From assembly GCA_030680575.1 (NCBI GenBank), contig JAUXVI010000025.1, positions 34,069-98,068 of the forward strand: DNA of 64,000 nt, given 5' to 3'. This document shows positions 1 to 9,130 of the stretch, in pieces; the stretch's first letter is position 1, and each line of letters opens with the position of its first letter. The notes below the pieces were generated by a model. The model saw only the letters and a program-made list of their open reading frames with translations, did no database searches and was not told the DNA's origin. The stretch comes from Hylemonella sp. (lineage in GTDB: Bacteria > Pseudomonadota > Gammaproteobacteria > Burkholderiales > Burkholderiaceae_C). Made by a program: the position numbers and the translations under genes.

Positions 1-2
1 AC

Positions 3-662
3 CTGATCTTGCGCGCCGCACGTGCGCTGCAAACGACCAGCGGCACGGCGTTGGGAGCCCACATCGGCGTGGAGAAACGCCTGCCGGCCCAGGCCGGCAT
101 GGGCGGCGGCTCGTCCGATGCGGCCTCCACCCTGCTGGCTCTCAACCAGCTGTGGCAACTGAATTTCAGCCTGCAGCAGCTCGCCGCCATTGGCCTGACG
201 CTGGGCGCCGATGTGCCCTTTTTCCTGTATGGCCGCCATGCCTGGGTCGAAGGCATCGGTGAACAGATCACGCCGCTGGACGTGCCGCGCGGCCAGGTGC
301 TGGTGGTCAAACCAGACGCCGGACTTGAAACAGGTGCAATTTTTTCCGATCCAACCTTGAAGCGCGACAGTATTGCTGCTACAATCTCAGGCTTTGCTGC
401 AGACCCGTACAGCTTCGGCCACAACGACTTGCAGCCTGTTGCCCAGAAACTTTGCCCTGGCGTGACCCAAGCCCTCGATTGGCTGGCCACGCTCGGATTG
501 CAGGGTCGGATGACAGGTTCAGGAAGCGCCGTTTTTGCATGGGCTCCGCCCTCTTTGCGTGTTCCGAAGGCGCCGGACGCGATGGAGGTCAGGTTATGCA
601 GCAACCTGGATGCTCATCCTCTTGCGGGTTGGGCGACCAGCGATAAAGTTGTCGGTCGATAG
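3..662 (+). CDS. ispE: 4-diphosphocytidyl-2-C-methyl-D-erythritol kinase, 3' part
   Basis: This is the C-terminal three quarters of IspE, the GHMP-family kinase that phosphorylates CDP-methylerythritol in the MEP isoprenoid pathway in the cytosol. The reading frame is open from the first bases of the window, so the listed TTG start of the ORF track is an artefact and the real start lies upstream. The glycine/serine-rich GHMP ATP-binding motif (AGMGGGSSDAAS) and the C-terminal GSGSAVFA motif are both present. It ends 23 bases before a tRNA-Gln gene and is followed by prs, a common ispE-tRNA-prs order in betaproteobacteria. Confidence 0.95.
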   Translation: MILRAARALQTTSGTALGAHIGVEKRLPAQAGMGGGSSDAASTLLALNQLWQLNFSLQQLAAIGLTLGADVPFFLYGRHAWVEGIGEQITPLDVPRGQVLVVKPDAGLETGAIFSDPTLKRDSIAATISGFAADPYSFGHNDLQPVAQKLCPGVTQALDWLATLGLQGRMTGSGSAVFAWAPPSLRVPKAPDAMEVRLCSNLDAHPLAGWATSDKVVGR

Positions 663-685
663 CTGTTTCAGCTGTCAACCCGTGT

Positions 686-762
686 AGGGGAGTCGCCAAG
701 TTGGTTAAGGCACTGGATTTTGATTCCAGCATGCAAAGGTTCGAATCCTTTCTCCCCTGCCA
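686..762 (+). tRNA. tRNA-Gln, anticodon TTG
   Basis: The stretch folds as a complete cloverleaf. The 7-bp acceptor stem is AGGGGAG/CTCCCCT and the anticodon stem CTGGA/TCCAG encloses the loop TTTTGAT, giving anticodon TTG. The T arm is AAAGG/CCTTT with TTCGAAT in the loop, followed by discriminator G and an encoded CCA. It lies between ispE and prs. The ORFs drawn across it on both strands are shadows. Confidence 0.97.
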
Positions 763-797
763 AATTTTTCTGGGTATTAATCGCTGGGACGTCGTTC

Positions 798-1775
798 ATG
801 CAGGTCGCTCCTTCCCCTGATTTCATGCTTTTCACCGGCAATGCCAATCCTGGTCTGGCCGCTGACATTGCCAAGTACCTCGGCATTTCGCTGGGGGCTG
901 CCACCGTGGGCCGTTTCTCTGACGGCGAAGTCACGGTCGAGCTCAACCAGAACGTGCGTGCCCGCGACGTCTTCGTGATCCAGTCGACCTGCGCGCCGAC
1001 CAACGACACGCTGATGGAGCTGCTGATCATGGTCGATGCGCTCAAGCGTGCCTCGGCCGAGCGCATCAGCGCCGTCATCCCGTATTTCGGCTATGCGCGC
1101 CAGGACCGCCGTCCGCGCTCCACCCGCGTGCCGATCACGGCCAAGGTGGTGGCCAACATGCTGCAAGCCGTGGGCGTGGCCCGCGTGCTGACCATGGACC
1201 TGCATGCCGACCAGATCCAGGGCTTCTTCGACATCCCGGTCGACAACATCTACGCTTCGCCAGTGCTGCTGAGCGACCTGCGCCAGAAGAAGTACGAAGA
1301 CCTGATCGTGGTCTCGCCCGACGTCGGCGGTGTGGTGCGCGCACGCGCGCTGGCCAAGCAGCTCGGCTGCGACCTGGCCATCATCGACAAGCGCCGCCCG
1401 AAGGCCAACGTGAGCGAAGTGATGCACGTCATCGGCGAGATCGAAGGCCGCAACTGCGTGATCATGGATGACATGATCGACACCGCCGGCACGCTGGTCA
1501 AAGCCGCCGAAGTGCTGAAGGAGCGTGGCGCCAAGAAGGTCTACGCGTACTGCACGCACCCGATCTTCTCCGGCCCGGCCATCGAGCGCATCGCCAAGGG
1601 CTCGGCCCTGGACGAAGTCGTGGTGACCAACACCATCCCGCTGAGCCCGGCTGCTGCCGGCTGCACGAAGATTCGTCAGCTCAGCGTGGCACCGCTGATC
1701 GCGGAAACGATCCACCGCATCGCCAAGGGCGAGTCGGTCATGAGTTTGTTCTCGGAACAGGAAGACCTTTTCTGA
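798..1775 (+). CDS. prs: Ribose-phosphate pyrophosphokinase (PRPP synthetase)
   Basis: This 325-residue enzyme transfers pyrophosphate from ATP to ribose 5-phosphate to make PRPP for purine, pyrimidine, histidine and tryptophan synthesis. I chose the ATG at 798 because the product then begins [18 protein letters not shown], the usual family start; the ORF-track start lies inside the tRNA. The YARQDRR ATP-binding stretch (about residue 105), the [13 protein letters not shown] segment and the PRPP-binding loop [13 protein letters not shown] (about residue 230) are intact. Length matches the family. Confidence 0.97.
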   Translation: MQVAPSPDFMLFTGNANPGLAADIAKYLGISLGAATVGRFSDGEVTVELNQNVRARDVFVIQSTCAPTNDTLMELLIMVDALKRASAERISAVIPYFGYARQDRRPRSTRVPITAKVVANMLQAVGVARVLTMDLHADQIQGFFDIPVDNIYASPVLLSDLRQKKYEDLIVVSPDVGGVVRARALAKQLGCDLAIIDKRRPKANVSEVMHVIGEIEGRNCVIMDDMIDTAGTLVKAAEVLKERGAKKVYAYCTHPIFSGPAIERIAKGSALDEVVVTNTIPLSPAAAGCTKIRQLSVAPLIAETIHRIAKGESVMSLFSEQEDLF

Positions 1776-1872
1776 TCCAGACAAAAAGTGGACCTGCACA
1801 CCTCTGAGTCGTGCCGGGTCCTTGTTAAACCGGAGTCACACTGGTCGCGGTGGACTCCTTATGGAGTGAACT

Positions 1873-2517
1873 ATGAAATTCGTCGCTTTTGAGCGCGCCA
1901 AGCAGGGCACGGGTGCGAGCCGCCGTCTCCGCAACTCGGGTCGTACGCCCGCCATCGTCTACGGTGGCACCGGTGAGCCGCTTATGGTTGAACTCGACCA
2001 CAACGCACTGTGGCACGCCCTGAAAAAAGAAGCCTTCCACTCGTCCATCCTCGACATGGAACTGAATGGCAAGGAAAGCAAGGTTCTGCTGCGCAACGTG
2101 CAGATGCACCCGTTCAAGCAACTCGTGCTGCACATCGACTTTCAGCGCGTGGACGCCAACACCAAGCTGCACATGAAGGTGCCGTTCCACTACACCGGTG
2201 AAGAGAACTCGCCGGCCGTCAAGCTGGACCTGTGCCTGGTCAACCACGTCATCACCGAACTCGAAGTGTCCTGCCTGCCGGCCGACCTGCCCGAGTTCAT
2301 CAGCGTGGACCTGAGCGGCCTGAAGAAGGGCGAGTCCCTGCACCTGGCCGACATCACCCTGCCCAAGGGCGTGACCGCTGTCAGCCACGGCAAGGGCAAG
2401 AGCAACCCGGTCCTGGTGTCGGTGGCATCCCCGGCCGAAGAAGCTGAAGCTGCTCCGGCTGCCGCTGCTGAAGCCGCTCCGGCTGCTGAAAAGGCTGCTC
2501 CGGCCAAGAAGAAATAA
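1873..2517 (+). CDS. rplY: 50S ribosomal protein L25 / general stress protein Ctc
   Basis: This 214-residue protein is the long CTC-type L25, which binds 5S rRNA in the large ribosomal subunit. The N-terminal L25 domain ([21 protein letters not shown]) is followed by the TL5-like beta domain. The tail after about residue 190 is low-complexity Ala/Pro/Glu ending in lysines (AAPAKKK), typical of the betaproteobacterial form. A GGAG ribosome-binding site precedes the ATG. It sits between prs and pth, the usual context, and is followed by a strong intrinsic terminator. Confidence 0.96.
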   Translation: MKFVAFERAKQGTGASRRLRNSGRTPAIVYGGTGEPLMVELDHNALWHALKKEAFHSSILDMELNGKESKVLLRNVQMHPFKQLVLHIDFQRVDANTKLHMKVPFHYTGEENSPAVKLDLCLVNHVITELEVSCLPADLPEFISVDLSGLKKGESLHLADITLPKGVTAVSHGKGKSNPVLVSVASPAEEAEAAPAAAAEAAPAAEKAAPAKKK

Positions 2518-2542
2518 GTCCAGGCCCCGCTGCCTGAACTGC

Positions 2543-2572
2543 AACGGCCCACTTCGGTGGGCCGTTTCTTTT
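2543..2572 (+). terminator. Intrinsic terminator after rplY
   Basis: A perfect 10-bp stem AACGGCCCAC/GTGGGCCGTT closes on a TTCG tetraloop and runs into TCTTTT. It lies 25 bases after the rplY stop and before pth, so it should end the prs-rplY transcript. Confidence 0.9.
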
Positions 2573-2613
2573 GGTAACTCAGGCACCCGGGTCGATGCAT
2601 TGATAATCCGCGC

Positions 2614-3249
2614 ATGATCAAACTGTTTGTCGGCCTGGGCAATCCGGGCCCTGAATACGAAGGCACCCGACACAACGCCGGCTTCTGGTGGATCGACGCC
2701 GTGGCGCGCGAACTCAAGGCCAACCTGACGATGGACAAGAGCTACCACGGCCTGGTGGCGCGCACCTCGGTCAAGGGCCAGACCGTCTGGCTGCTGGAGC
2801 CGCAGACCTTCATGAACCTGTCGGGCAAATCGGTGGCGGCGCTGGCGCGCTTCTTCAAGATCCAGCCGAACGAAATCCTGGTGGCGCACGACGAACTCGA
2901 CATCGTGCCCGGCCAGGTCAAGCTCAAGCTCGGCGGCAGCCATGCCGGCCACAACGGCCTGCGCGACATTCATGGCCAGCTCGGTACCGACGACTACTGG
3001 CGCCTGCGCATCGGCGTCGGCCACCCGGGCGTGAAATCCGAAGTGGTCAGCTGGGTGCTGAAGAAACCCTCGCCCGAGCACCGCACCGCGATCGAAGACT
3101 GCATCGCCCGCTCGCTCAAGGCGCTGCCCGATCTGCTGGCCGGCGACATGGAAAAAGCCACCATGCAGATCCACACCAGCAAGCCACCGCGGCCGAAACC
3201 GCCGCGGCCCGCCCCCACGCCAGCCCCAGCCGAAGGAGACAGCGCATGA
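2614..3249 (+). CDS. pth: Peptidyl-tRNA hydrolase
   Basis: This 211-residue cytosolic enzyme releases tRNA from prematurely dropped peptidyl-tRNA. The family signature [18 protein letters not shown] contains the catalytic histidine near residue 22. The second signature with the conserved Asp ([15 protein letters not shown]), followed by [13 protein letters not shown], is present. The last 20 residues are a Pro/Lys/Ala-rich extension ([15 protein letters not shown]) beyond the usual 190-200 residue core. Its stop overlaps the ATG of the next gene (ATGA), so the two are translationally coupled. Confidence 0.96.
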   Translation: MIKLFVGLGNPGPEYEGTRHNAGFWWIDAVARELKANLTMDKSYHGLVARTSVKGQTVWLLEPQTFMNLSGKSVAALARFFKIQPNEILVAHDELDIVPGQVKLKLGGSHAGHNGLRDIHGQLGTDDYWRLRIGVGHPGVKSEVVSWVLKKPSPEHRTAIEDCIARSLKALPDLLAGDMEKATMQIHTSKPPRPKPPRPAPTPAPAEGDSA

Positions 3250-3653
3250 TCCACGCACGTTCGTTTGCTATATTTTTTATAGCTACAGGCGCAGTATTCA
3301 CAAGCGCACAGGCCCAAAACATCTACCGCTGCGGCGACAGCTACAGCCAGTCGCCCTGCCCCGGCGGTGTGGCCATCGATGCCGGCGACAGCCGCACAAA
3401 AGGCCAGAAAGCACAAGCCGACGCTGCCACGCAGCGCGACCGGCAGACTGCCAATACCCTGGAAAAAGAACGGCTGAAGCAGGAAGCGGCGGCCAGCCCC
3501 GGCACGCCAAAGGCCGATGCGGCCAAGGCATCAACAGCCGCAACCACGCCCCACCCGAGCCGCAAGAAGAAACACAAGGAGCCCGCCTACTTCACGGCCA
3601 AGACAGCCGCCGACAAGAAGGCGGAAAAGAAGAAAAGCGCCGCTGCGCCTTAA
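3246..3653 (+). CDS. DUF4124-type secreted protein, repeat-derived signal peptide
   Basis: This 135-residue protein starts at the ATG overlapping the pth stop; the longer ORF in the track is an out-of-frame extension through pth. A signal peptide (about residues 1-21, [17 protein letters not shown]) precedes a DUF4124-like segment with a paired-cysteine pattern ([16 protein letters not shown]). A charged, lysine/alanine-rich tail ending [12 protein letters not shown] follows. The function of DUF4124 proteins is unknown; export to the periplasm is inferred. The signal-peptide codons coincide with a copy of a dispersed repeat seen four more times in the window. Confidence 0.8.
   Translation: MIHARSFAIFFIATGAVFTSAQAQNIYRCGDSYSQSPCPGGVAIDAGDSRTKGQKAQADAATQRDRQTANTLEKERLKQEAAASPGTPKADAAKASTAATTPHPSRKKKHKEPAYFTAKTAADKKAEKKKSAAAP
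3263..3314 (+). repeat. Dispersed repeat copy inside a signal peptide
   Basis: TTTGCTATATTTTTTATAGC, then GCGCACAGGCCCAAAAC. It supplies codons 7-24 of the DUF4124 protein, reading [10 protein letters not shown] in the same frame as the copies at 37507 and 45066. Confidence 0.7.
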
Positions 3654-3952
3654 CCCGCCGACTTGCTGGCAGCGGTCGCCTTGGCTGCCGCCTGCGCCTG
3701 TTGCGCTTCGGCCTGCAGCCGGCGGAATTTCTGCATCAGGGTCTCGCGGTCTTCCACGAACTGGGGGTTGACCGGAATGCAGGCCACCGGGCAGACCTGC
3801 ACACACTGCGGCTCATCGAAATGGCCGACGCATTCAGTGCAGCGATTCGGATCGATCTCGTAGATTTCCTTGCCGAGGTAGATCGCCTCGTTCGGGCACT
3901 CGGGCTCGCAGACATCGCAGTTGATGCACTCGTCGGTGATCATCAGCGCCAT
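3650..3952 (-). CDS. YfhL-type 2[4Fe-4S] ferredoxin
   Basis: This is a 100-residue electron carrier. Two cysteine clusters are visible: CINCDVCEPECP near the N terminus, and CTECVGHFDEPQCVQVCPVACIP, whose insertion between the cysteines is typical of the YfhL/Allochromatium-type ferredoxins. The last 30 residues are Ala/Gln-rich and probably disordered. It converges on the DUF4124 gene with a 4-base overlap of the 3' ends. The redox partner cannot be told from the context. Confidence 0.9.
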   Translation of the reverse strand: MALMITDECINCDVCEPECPNEAIYLGKEIYEIDPNRCTECVGHFDEPQCVQVCPVACIPVNPQFVEDRETLMQKFRRLQAEAQQAQAAAKATAASKSAG

Positions 3953-4030
3953 AGGACCCCCGCCGTCTGGCCGTCAGGAATTTGCACTCGGATTCGCATG
4001 ACCCCAATTATCGGGGTTGCGGCCAAGACC

Positions 4031-4726
4031 CTACTGCGAGTCGGCCAGATCCGTGGCCGGCCGGGGCTGTGCCAGCTTGGTCTGGTCATAGACCGGCTGG
4101 GGCGGCAGGTCGGTCAGGTGCGCGGTGTCGGCCCAGTGGACGATCTCGATCGCGTCACCCTGCAAGCGCACGCGGTTGAGGCCGGCATTCGGAATCTCGC
4201 TCTGGCGCGGACCGGACAGCGACAGGCCGAGCGCGGTGCGGTAGACCATGTCGAGCACGCCGCCGTGCGTCACCACCACCAGGGTCTGCTGCGGATGGCG
4301 GCGCCCCAATGCCCGCAGGGCTGCGATGACGCGCGCATGGAACTGGCGCGTGCTCTCACCGCCCTCGAAGGCGTAGTCTTCCTCGAAACGGATCCACTGC
4401 GTCCAGGCTGCGGCGTGCTGCGCCTTGATGTCGGCCACGCGCAGGCCTTCGGCCAGACCGAAGTGCTGCTCGCGCAAGCCAGCATCCAGTTCGGGCGCCA
4501 AGGGCAGCGGCTGCAGGCGCTGCGCACCCACCGGCTCAGCCGTCTGGCGCGCACGCAGCAGGTCGCTGCTGACCAGATGCTGCACCTCCTCGGTCGCCAG
4601 CCGCGCGGCCAGGCGCTGCGCCTGCGTGTGGCCGATGGCATTGAGCGGCACATCCAGCTGCCCCTGGAAACGCAGTTCGCGGTTCCAGTCGGTCTCGCCG
4701 TGGCGAATGAGGATGAGTTCGGTCAT
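4031..4726 (-). CDS. Histidine phosphatase family protein
   Basis: This 231-residue protein of the phosphoglycerate mutase/acid phosphatase superfamily has the RHG catalytic motif at the N terminus (LILIRHGETDWNRE) and the second catalytic histidine in VVTHGGVLDMVYR near residue 155. The substrate is not evident; GpmB-, CobC- and SixA-like activities share these motifs, and no cobalamin genes are nearby. Its ATG overlaps the stop of the upstream P-type ATPase by 4 bases, so the two are probably co-transcribed. Confidence 0.88.
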   Translation of the reverse strand: MTELILIRHGETDWNRELRFQGQLDVPLNAIGHTQAQRLAARLATEEVQHLVSSDLLRARQTAEPVGAQRLQPLPLAPELDAGLREQHFGLAEGLRVADIKAQHAAAWTQWIRFEEDYAFEGGESTRQFHARVIAALRALGRRHPQQTLVVVTHGGVLDMVYRTALGLSLSGPRQSEIPNAGLNRVRLQGDAIEIVHWADTAHLTDLPPQPVYDQTKLAQPRPATDLADSQ

Positions 4727-7407
4727 GTGCTCATTATGTGGCGACGCCGCAGCAGTTTTTCAAGCTCCACCGCCAGCAGCACCAGCGCAGCGGCACCCAA
4801 GCACAGGCCCAGCTCCAGCGCGCTCAGCGGCTCGGTGCGGAAGATCGGGTTGAGCGCCGGTACATACAACGTGGCCAGCTGCAGCGCCAACGTCAGCAGC
4901 ACGGCCCCCAGCAGCGCCAGGTTGGAACGCAGGCCGAGCGTGAGGAGCGAGTCGCGTTCGGAGCGGATCGCCAGCACATGCGCCATTTGCGCCAGCGTGA
5001 GGGTGGTGAACACCATGCTCGGGCCATGCGGGTTGCCCTGGGCCAGGGCCCAGGCCTGCAGCCCCAGGCACAGCCCGGCCATCAAGAGGCCAACCCACAG
5101 CACGTGCTGCCACAGGCCATGGGCAAACAGGCTTTCCTGCGGCGGGCGCGGCGGGCGCTGCATGATGCCGCGCTCGGCCGGCTCGCGCGCCAGCGCCAGG
5201 CCCGGCAGGCCGTCGGTCACCAGGTTGATCCACAGGATGTGGATCGGCAGCAGCGCAATCGGCAGCCCCAGCAACGGCGCCAGGAAGATGACCCAGATCT
5301 CGCCCGAGTTGCCCGTCAGCGCATAGCGCACGAACTTGCGGATGTTGTCGTAGATGCGCCGTCCCTCGCGCACCGCGCGCACGATGGTGGCGAAGTTGTC
5401 GTCCAGCAGCACCAGGCTGGCCGCCTCGCGCGCCACGTCGGTGCCGCCGCGCCCCATGGCCACACCGATGTCGGCGCGCTTGAGCGCCGGTGCGTCGTTG
5501 ACGCCGTCGCCCGTCATGGCGACAAACTCGCCGTGCGCCTGCAGCGCCTCAACGATGCGAATCTTCTGCGCCGGGTCCACGCGCGCGTACACGCGCACGC
5601 TAGCCACGCGCTCGTGCAGCAGCGGCTCGCTCATGGTGGCGAGCTCGGCCCCAGTCAGCACCTCGACGTCATGGCCGTCGTGCACGATGCCCAGCCGGCG
5701 CGCAATCGCCAGCGCGGTGGCCGGGTGGTCACCGGTGATCATCACCGGCGTGATGCCGGCCGACAGGCAGTCGCGCACCGCTGCCTGTGCCTGCGGCCGC
5801 GGCGGATCGATCATGGCCACCAGGCCGATCAAGCTCAGGCCCTGCTCGACCGCTGCCAGTTCGCCGTCCTCGGGCAGCACGTCCAGTTCGCGTCGCGCCA
5901 GCGCCAGCACCCGCAGGCCCTGCGCGGCCAGCGCCATGGCCTGATCCAGCACCACCTGCTGCAACAAGGGCACCACGCCATCGGCCCGCCACTGCAGCGT
6001 GCACAAGGGCAGCACCGACTCCGGCGCCCCTTTGATATAGGCCACCAGGGCGCCCTGCGCGCTGCGGTGTACCGTGCTCATGCGCTTGCGCTCGGAATCA
6101 AACGGCAGTTCCTGCACCCGCGGCCACGTCTGCTCCAGTTCGGCCTTGTCCAGCCCGCCCTCCAGCGCAGTCTGCGCCAGCGCGGTTTCGGTCGGGTCGC
6201 CATGCCAAGCGTTGCCGCGGCCGTGGTGGGCATCGTTGCACAGCGCCGCCGCACGCAGGATTTCCGCCATCGCCGGGTCATGCGGCTGCCCGACATGCCA
6301 GACCCGGCCTTCCATCCACAGCTGCTCCACATGCATGCGGTTTTGCGTCAGGGTGCCGGTCTTGTCGGAACAGATGAAGGTCACCGAGCCCAGCGTCTCG
6401 ACCGAAGGCAAGCGACGAATGAGCGCGTTCTGCCGTGCCATACGCCGCGCACCCAATGCCAGCAGCACCGTCACCACCGCCGGCAAGGCCTCGGGAATGG
6501 CCGCCACCGCCAGGCTGACCGCGGTCAGCATCATGAGCACCGGGTCTTCGCCCCGCAACACGCCCACCACAAAGATCACCGCACAGATGCCCAGCACCGC
6601 CAGCGCCAGCCGGCGGCCGAAGTCGGCCAGGCGCCGCTGCAGCGGGGTCATGCGCTCGCCATCAGCTGCGTTGCCAGCCTCACCCGCCCCGCCCGTGCTG
6701 CGCCCCGTCTGCAACAAGGTGGCCACCTGCCCCAGTTCGGTCGCCATGCCAGTGGCCACCACCAGGCCACGCCCACGCCCGTGGGTGGCGGTGGTGCCCT
6801 TGAAGGCCATGTTGAGACGGTCGCCCAGCACGTGGTGCGTGCCCTGCAGCCGCGCCGTGTGTTTTTCCACCGTGACGGACTCGCCGGTCAGCGCCGATTC
6901 ATCGACCTTGAGCTGGGCGATGTCGAGCAGGCGCAGATCGGCCGGCACCTGGTTGCCAGCCTCCAGCAGCACGATGTCGCCCGGCACCAGTTCGCTGGCG
7001 GCCACCACCTGCACCTGGCCGCCGCGCAGCACCGTGGCCTGCATGGCCGCGAGCTGGCGCAAGGCCGCCATGGCGCGGTCGGCACGCCAGGCCTGCACGA
7101 AGCCGATCACCGCATTGAGCAGCACGATGACCAGAATGGCCAGCGTGTCGATCCAGTCGCCAAGGAAGCCGGAAATCAAGGCCGCGGCCACCAGCACCAG
7201 GATCATGAAGTCGCGGAACTGGTCAGCGAGCAAGGCCAGCGGCCCGCGCGTCTTCGACTGCGCCAGCACATTGGGGCCGTGGTCGGCGCGGCGCCGGCCG
7301 GCCTCGGCCTCGTGCAGGCCATGCGCCGGGTCCACGCCATGTTCGCGCACCAGGTCATGCGCGTCGCGCAAATGCCAGTCGCGGCGCGGAGACGGGCGAT
7401 CCGCCAA
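4723..7407 (-). CDS. P-type cation-transporting ATPase (class II, Ca2+/Mn2+-like)
   Basis: This 894-residue inner-membrane pump has an N-terminal cation-ATPase domain, the actuator motif LTGESVTVEK, and a PEALPAVVTVLLALGARRMA helix resembling the PEGL(A) ion-binding helix of Ca2+ ATPases. The phosphorylated Asp is D348 in CSDKTGTLTQN, the hinge is GDGVNDAPALK, and the C-terminal membrane domain is complete. The class II (PMR1/PMA-like) layout suggests Ca2+, Mn2+ or a monovalent cation; specificity is not resolved. A universal stress protein gene lies 2 bases upstream in the same direction. Confidence 0.9.
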   Translation of the reverse strand: MADRPSPRRDWHLRDAHDLVREHGVDPAHGLHEAEAGRRRADHGPNVLAQSKTRGPLALLADQFRDFMILVLVAAALISGFLGDWIDTLAILVIVLLNAVIGFVQAWRADRAMAALRQLAAMQATVLRGGQVQVVAASELVPGDIVLLEAGNQVPADLRLLDIAQLKVDESALTGESVTVEKHTARLQGTHHVLGDRLNMAFKGTTATHGRGRGLVVATGMATELGQVATLLQTGRSTGGAGEAGNAADGERMTPLQRRLADFGRRLALAVLGICAVIFVVGVLRGEDPVLMMLTAVSLAVAAIPEALPAVVTVLLALGARRMARQNALIRRLPSVETLGSVTFICSDKTGTLTQNRMHVEQLWMEGRVWHVGQPHDPAMAEILRAAALCNDAHHGRGNAWHGDPTETALAQTALEGGLDKAELEQTWPRVQELPFDSERKRMSTVHRSAQGALVAYIKGAPESVLPLCTLQWRADGVVPLLQQVVLDQAMALAAQGLRVLALARRELDVLPEDGELAAVEQGLSLIGLVAMIDPPRPQAQAAVRDCLSAGITPVMITGDHPATALAIARRLGIVHDGHDVEVLTGAELATMSEPLLHERVASVRVYARVDPAQKIRIVEALQAHGEFVAMTGDGVNDAPALKRADIGVAMGRGGTDVAREAASLVLLDDNFATIVRAVREGRRIYDNIRKFVRYALTGNSGEIWVIFLAPLLGLPIALLPIHILWINLVTDGLPGLALAREPAERGIMQRPPRPPQESLFAHGLWQHVLWVGLLMAGLCLGLQAWALAQGNPHGPSMVFTTLTLAQMAHVLAIRSERDSLLTLGLRSNLALLGAVLLTLALQLATLYVPALNPIFRTEPLSALELGLCLGAAALVLLAVELEKLLRRRHIMST

Positions 7408-7409
7408 AC

Positions 7410-7847
7410 TCAGTCCTCCTGCGGCAGCTTGACGATCATCACCGGCACACCGGCCGCATGCAGCAGCTCGTGCGACACCGAGCCCAGCAGCGCACTGCGC
7501 AGCGTGCCCTGGCCGCGCGCACCCATCACCACCAGATCGCAGCCGTAGTTTTCCAGAATGTCGACCAGCGTATGCGCCGGGTCGCCCTTGGCCACTTCGC
7601 GTTCATAGGTGATGCCGGCCTGCTGCAGCAGCGCTTCGGCCTGCATCATCGCGTGCACGCCGGCTTCGGCGCTGATGCGGTCCAGCACCTCGGCGTCGTG
7701 CGCCACCAGCATTTCGTAGAGCGAGGCCGGCTCCTGCACATTGGCCAACACCACACTGGCACGCAAGCCTTCGCGGGCCAACTGCACAACGCGGCGCACC
7801 GCCTCCAACGAAATATCAGAACCATCCACAGGCAACAGAATCTTCAT
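7410..7847 (-). CDS. Universal stress protein (UspA family)
   Basis: This 145-residue cytosolic protein has the UspA fold start MKILLPVDGSDISLEAVRR. The C-terminal ATP-binding signature reads GARGQGTLRSALLGSVSHELL and fits G-x2-G-x9-G(S/T). It overlaps the upstream gene by 4 bases and abuts the P-type ATPase gene, forming a 3- to 4-gene operon. USP plus cation ATPase pairing suggests a role in ion or energy stress, by inference only. Confidence 0.9.
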   Translation of the reverse strand: MKILLPVDGSDISLEAVRRVVQLAREGLRASVVLANVQEPASLYEMLVAHDAEVLDRISAEAGVHAMMQAEALLQQAGITYEREVAKGDPAHTLVDILENYGCDLVVMGARGQGTLRSALLGSVSHELLHAAGVPVMIVKLPQED

Positions 7848-8434
7848 GGTGTTTTCTCCTCCATAGCACGACGAAACTCTTCAAGCCGAGCCGGGTAGTC
7901 CGCGGCATCGCCATATTCCAGAAACCGAGCGTAGCGCTCATGGGTACCGAGGATCTTGCGCGCATGCTTGATCGGGCAGAAGTACTGCTCGGTGCGCGCC
8001 ACGATCTCGGTGACATAGGCCATCAGTCCGTTGGCATAAGCGCAATAGGCGCACTGGAAGCGCTCGATGACATTCAGATAACCCAGATACTGCCGGTCGA
8101 AGACGAAGTAATCGGCGCGCCGCACCTTGGTCACGCGGTAGATCGGGAAGCAGGTGGCCTGGTAGAAGCTCACGCACAGGTCGAGCATGAGCAGCGGCAC
8201 GATCATGGCGTAGATGATCGGCAAGGTGAGCAGGTTCAACGGCCGGATCGTCAGCAGCCAATGGAAGAACCCGGTTTTCAATTGCCGGTGCGCCTGCTTC
8301 ACCGACTGCTCGAACTCGACACGCTTGCCCCTGATCGTGAAGGTCACGCGCTGCTCCTGTTCATGCAGCGCGGTGCGCAGGTCGCCCTCCAGCGCGGAGA
8401 TCTGACCGAGCAAGTCTCGGATGCGTTCGTTCAT
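7844..8434 (-). CDS. Conserved hypothetical membrane-associated protein
   Basis: I do not recognise a named family for this 196-residue protein. The N-terminal third is charged and probably coiled coil (LLGQISALEGDLRTALHEQE). A hydrophobic segment around residues 70-95 (LLTLPIIYAMIVPLLMLDLCVSFYQ) could be one or two membrane passes. The C-terminal half has Cys pairs (QCAYCAYANG; EQYFCPIKHARK) that could bind metal or haem. It is first in the operon with the USP, ATPase and phosphatase genes, whose reading frames overlap or abut. Confidence 0.7.
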   Translation of the reverse strand: MNERIRDLLGQISALEGDLRTALHEQEQRVTFTIRGKRVEFEQSVKQAHRQLKTGFFHWLLTIRPLNLLTLPIIYAMIVPLLMLDLCVSFYQATCFPIYRVTKVRRADYFVFDRQYLGYLNVIERFQCAYCAYANGLMAYVTEIVARTEQYFCPIKHARKILGTHERYARFLEYGDAADYPARLEEFRRAMEEKTP

Positions 8435-8509
8435 GTCACTCCCATGCCGATCTACCGGCAGCCAAGCTGTTGTGACGCGGCAAGTCCGGCTGGGGCGGAC
8501 CTGCGGCGC

Positions 8510-9010
8510 TTATTCGCGGCCCAGGCTGCGAACTTTTTCGTGCAGACGCTGCGCCACCAACGGGTCGACGAACTTGTCGACCTCACCGCCGAGCGTCGCG
8601 ATCTCGCGCACAAAGGTGCTGGAGATGAACTGGTACTTGTCGCTCGGCGTCAGGAACACTGTCTCCACCTCCGGCATCAGGCTGCGGTTCATGCCGGCGA
8701 GCTGGAATTCGTAGTCGAAGTCGGTCACAGCGCGCAGGCCGCGGATCATGGCTTTGGCGCCACGCGCCACGACAAAGTCGCGCATCAGGCCGGAGAAACT
8801 CTCCACCGAGACCTGCGGATAGGGCTTGGCCAGCTCACGCACCATGTCCATGCGCTCCTGCAGCGTGAACAGCGTCTTCTTGTGGTGGCCAGCCGCCACC
8901 ACCACGATGATCTGGTCGAACAGTTGCGTGGCCCGGCGCACCACATCGATGTGGCCGAGGGTCATGGGATCGAAAGTGCCGGGATAAACGGCAATCACAT
9001 TGCGGGACAT
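8510..9010 (-). CDS. coaD: Phosphopantetheine adenylyltransferase
   Basis: This 166-residue enzyme makes dephospho-CoA from 4'-phosphopantetheine and ATP, the penultimate step of CoA synthesis. I chose the ATG at 9010 (MSRNVIAVYPGTFDPMTLGH) because it gives the family length; the longer ORF runs antisense through ureD. The nucleotidyltransferase T/HxGH motif (TLGH) and the ISSTFVRE motif near residue 127 are intact. Confidence 0.96.
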   Translation of the reverse strand: MSRNVIAVYPGTFDPMTLGHIDVVRRATQLFDQIIVVVAAGHHKKTLFTLQERMDMVRELAKPYPQVSVESFSGLMRDFVVARGAKAMIRGLRAVTDFDYEFQLAGMNRSLMPEVETVFLTPSDKYQFISSTFVREIATLGGEVDKFVDPLVAQRLHEKVRSLGRE

Positions 9011-9130
9011 GGCGGGCTTCTCCTGCGATGCATTATGCAGTGCGAATATAACTGGGCGTGTTGTCGGCCAGCCTTCACGCCAGGGCATGGAACTTGCTGG
9101 CTGGATGACCGCACCCAATAGACTCACCCC

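Noticed and set aside
4738-7548. 936-residue plus-strand ORF
   Set aside because: It is a shadow antisense to the P-type ATPase, with His/Arg/Gln-rich low-complexity translation. The ATPase frame has all the family motifs.
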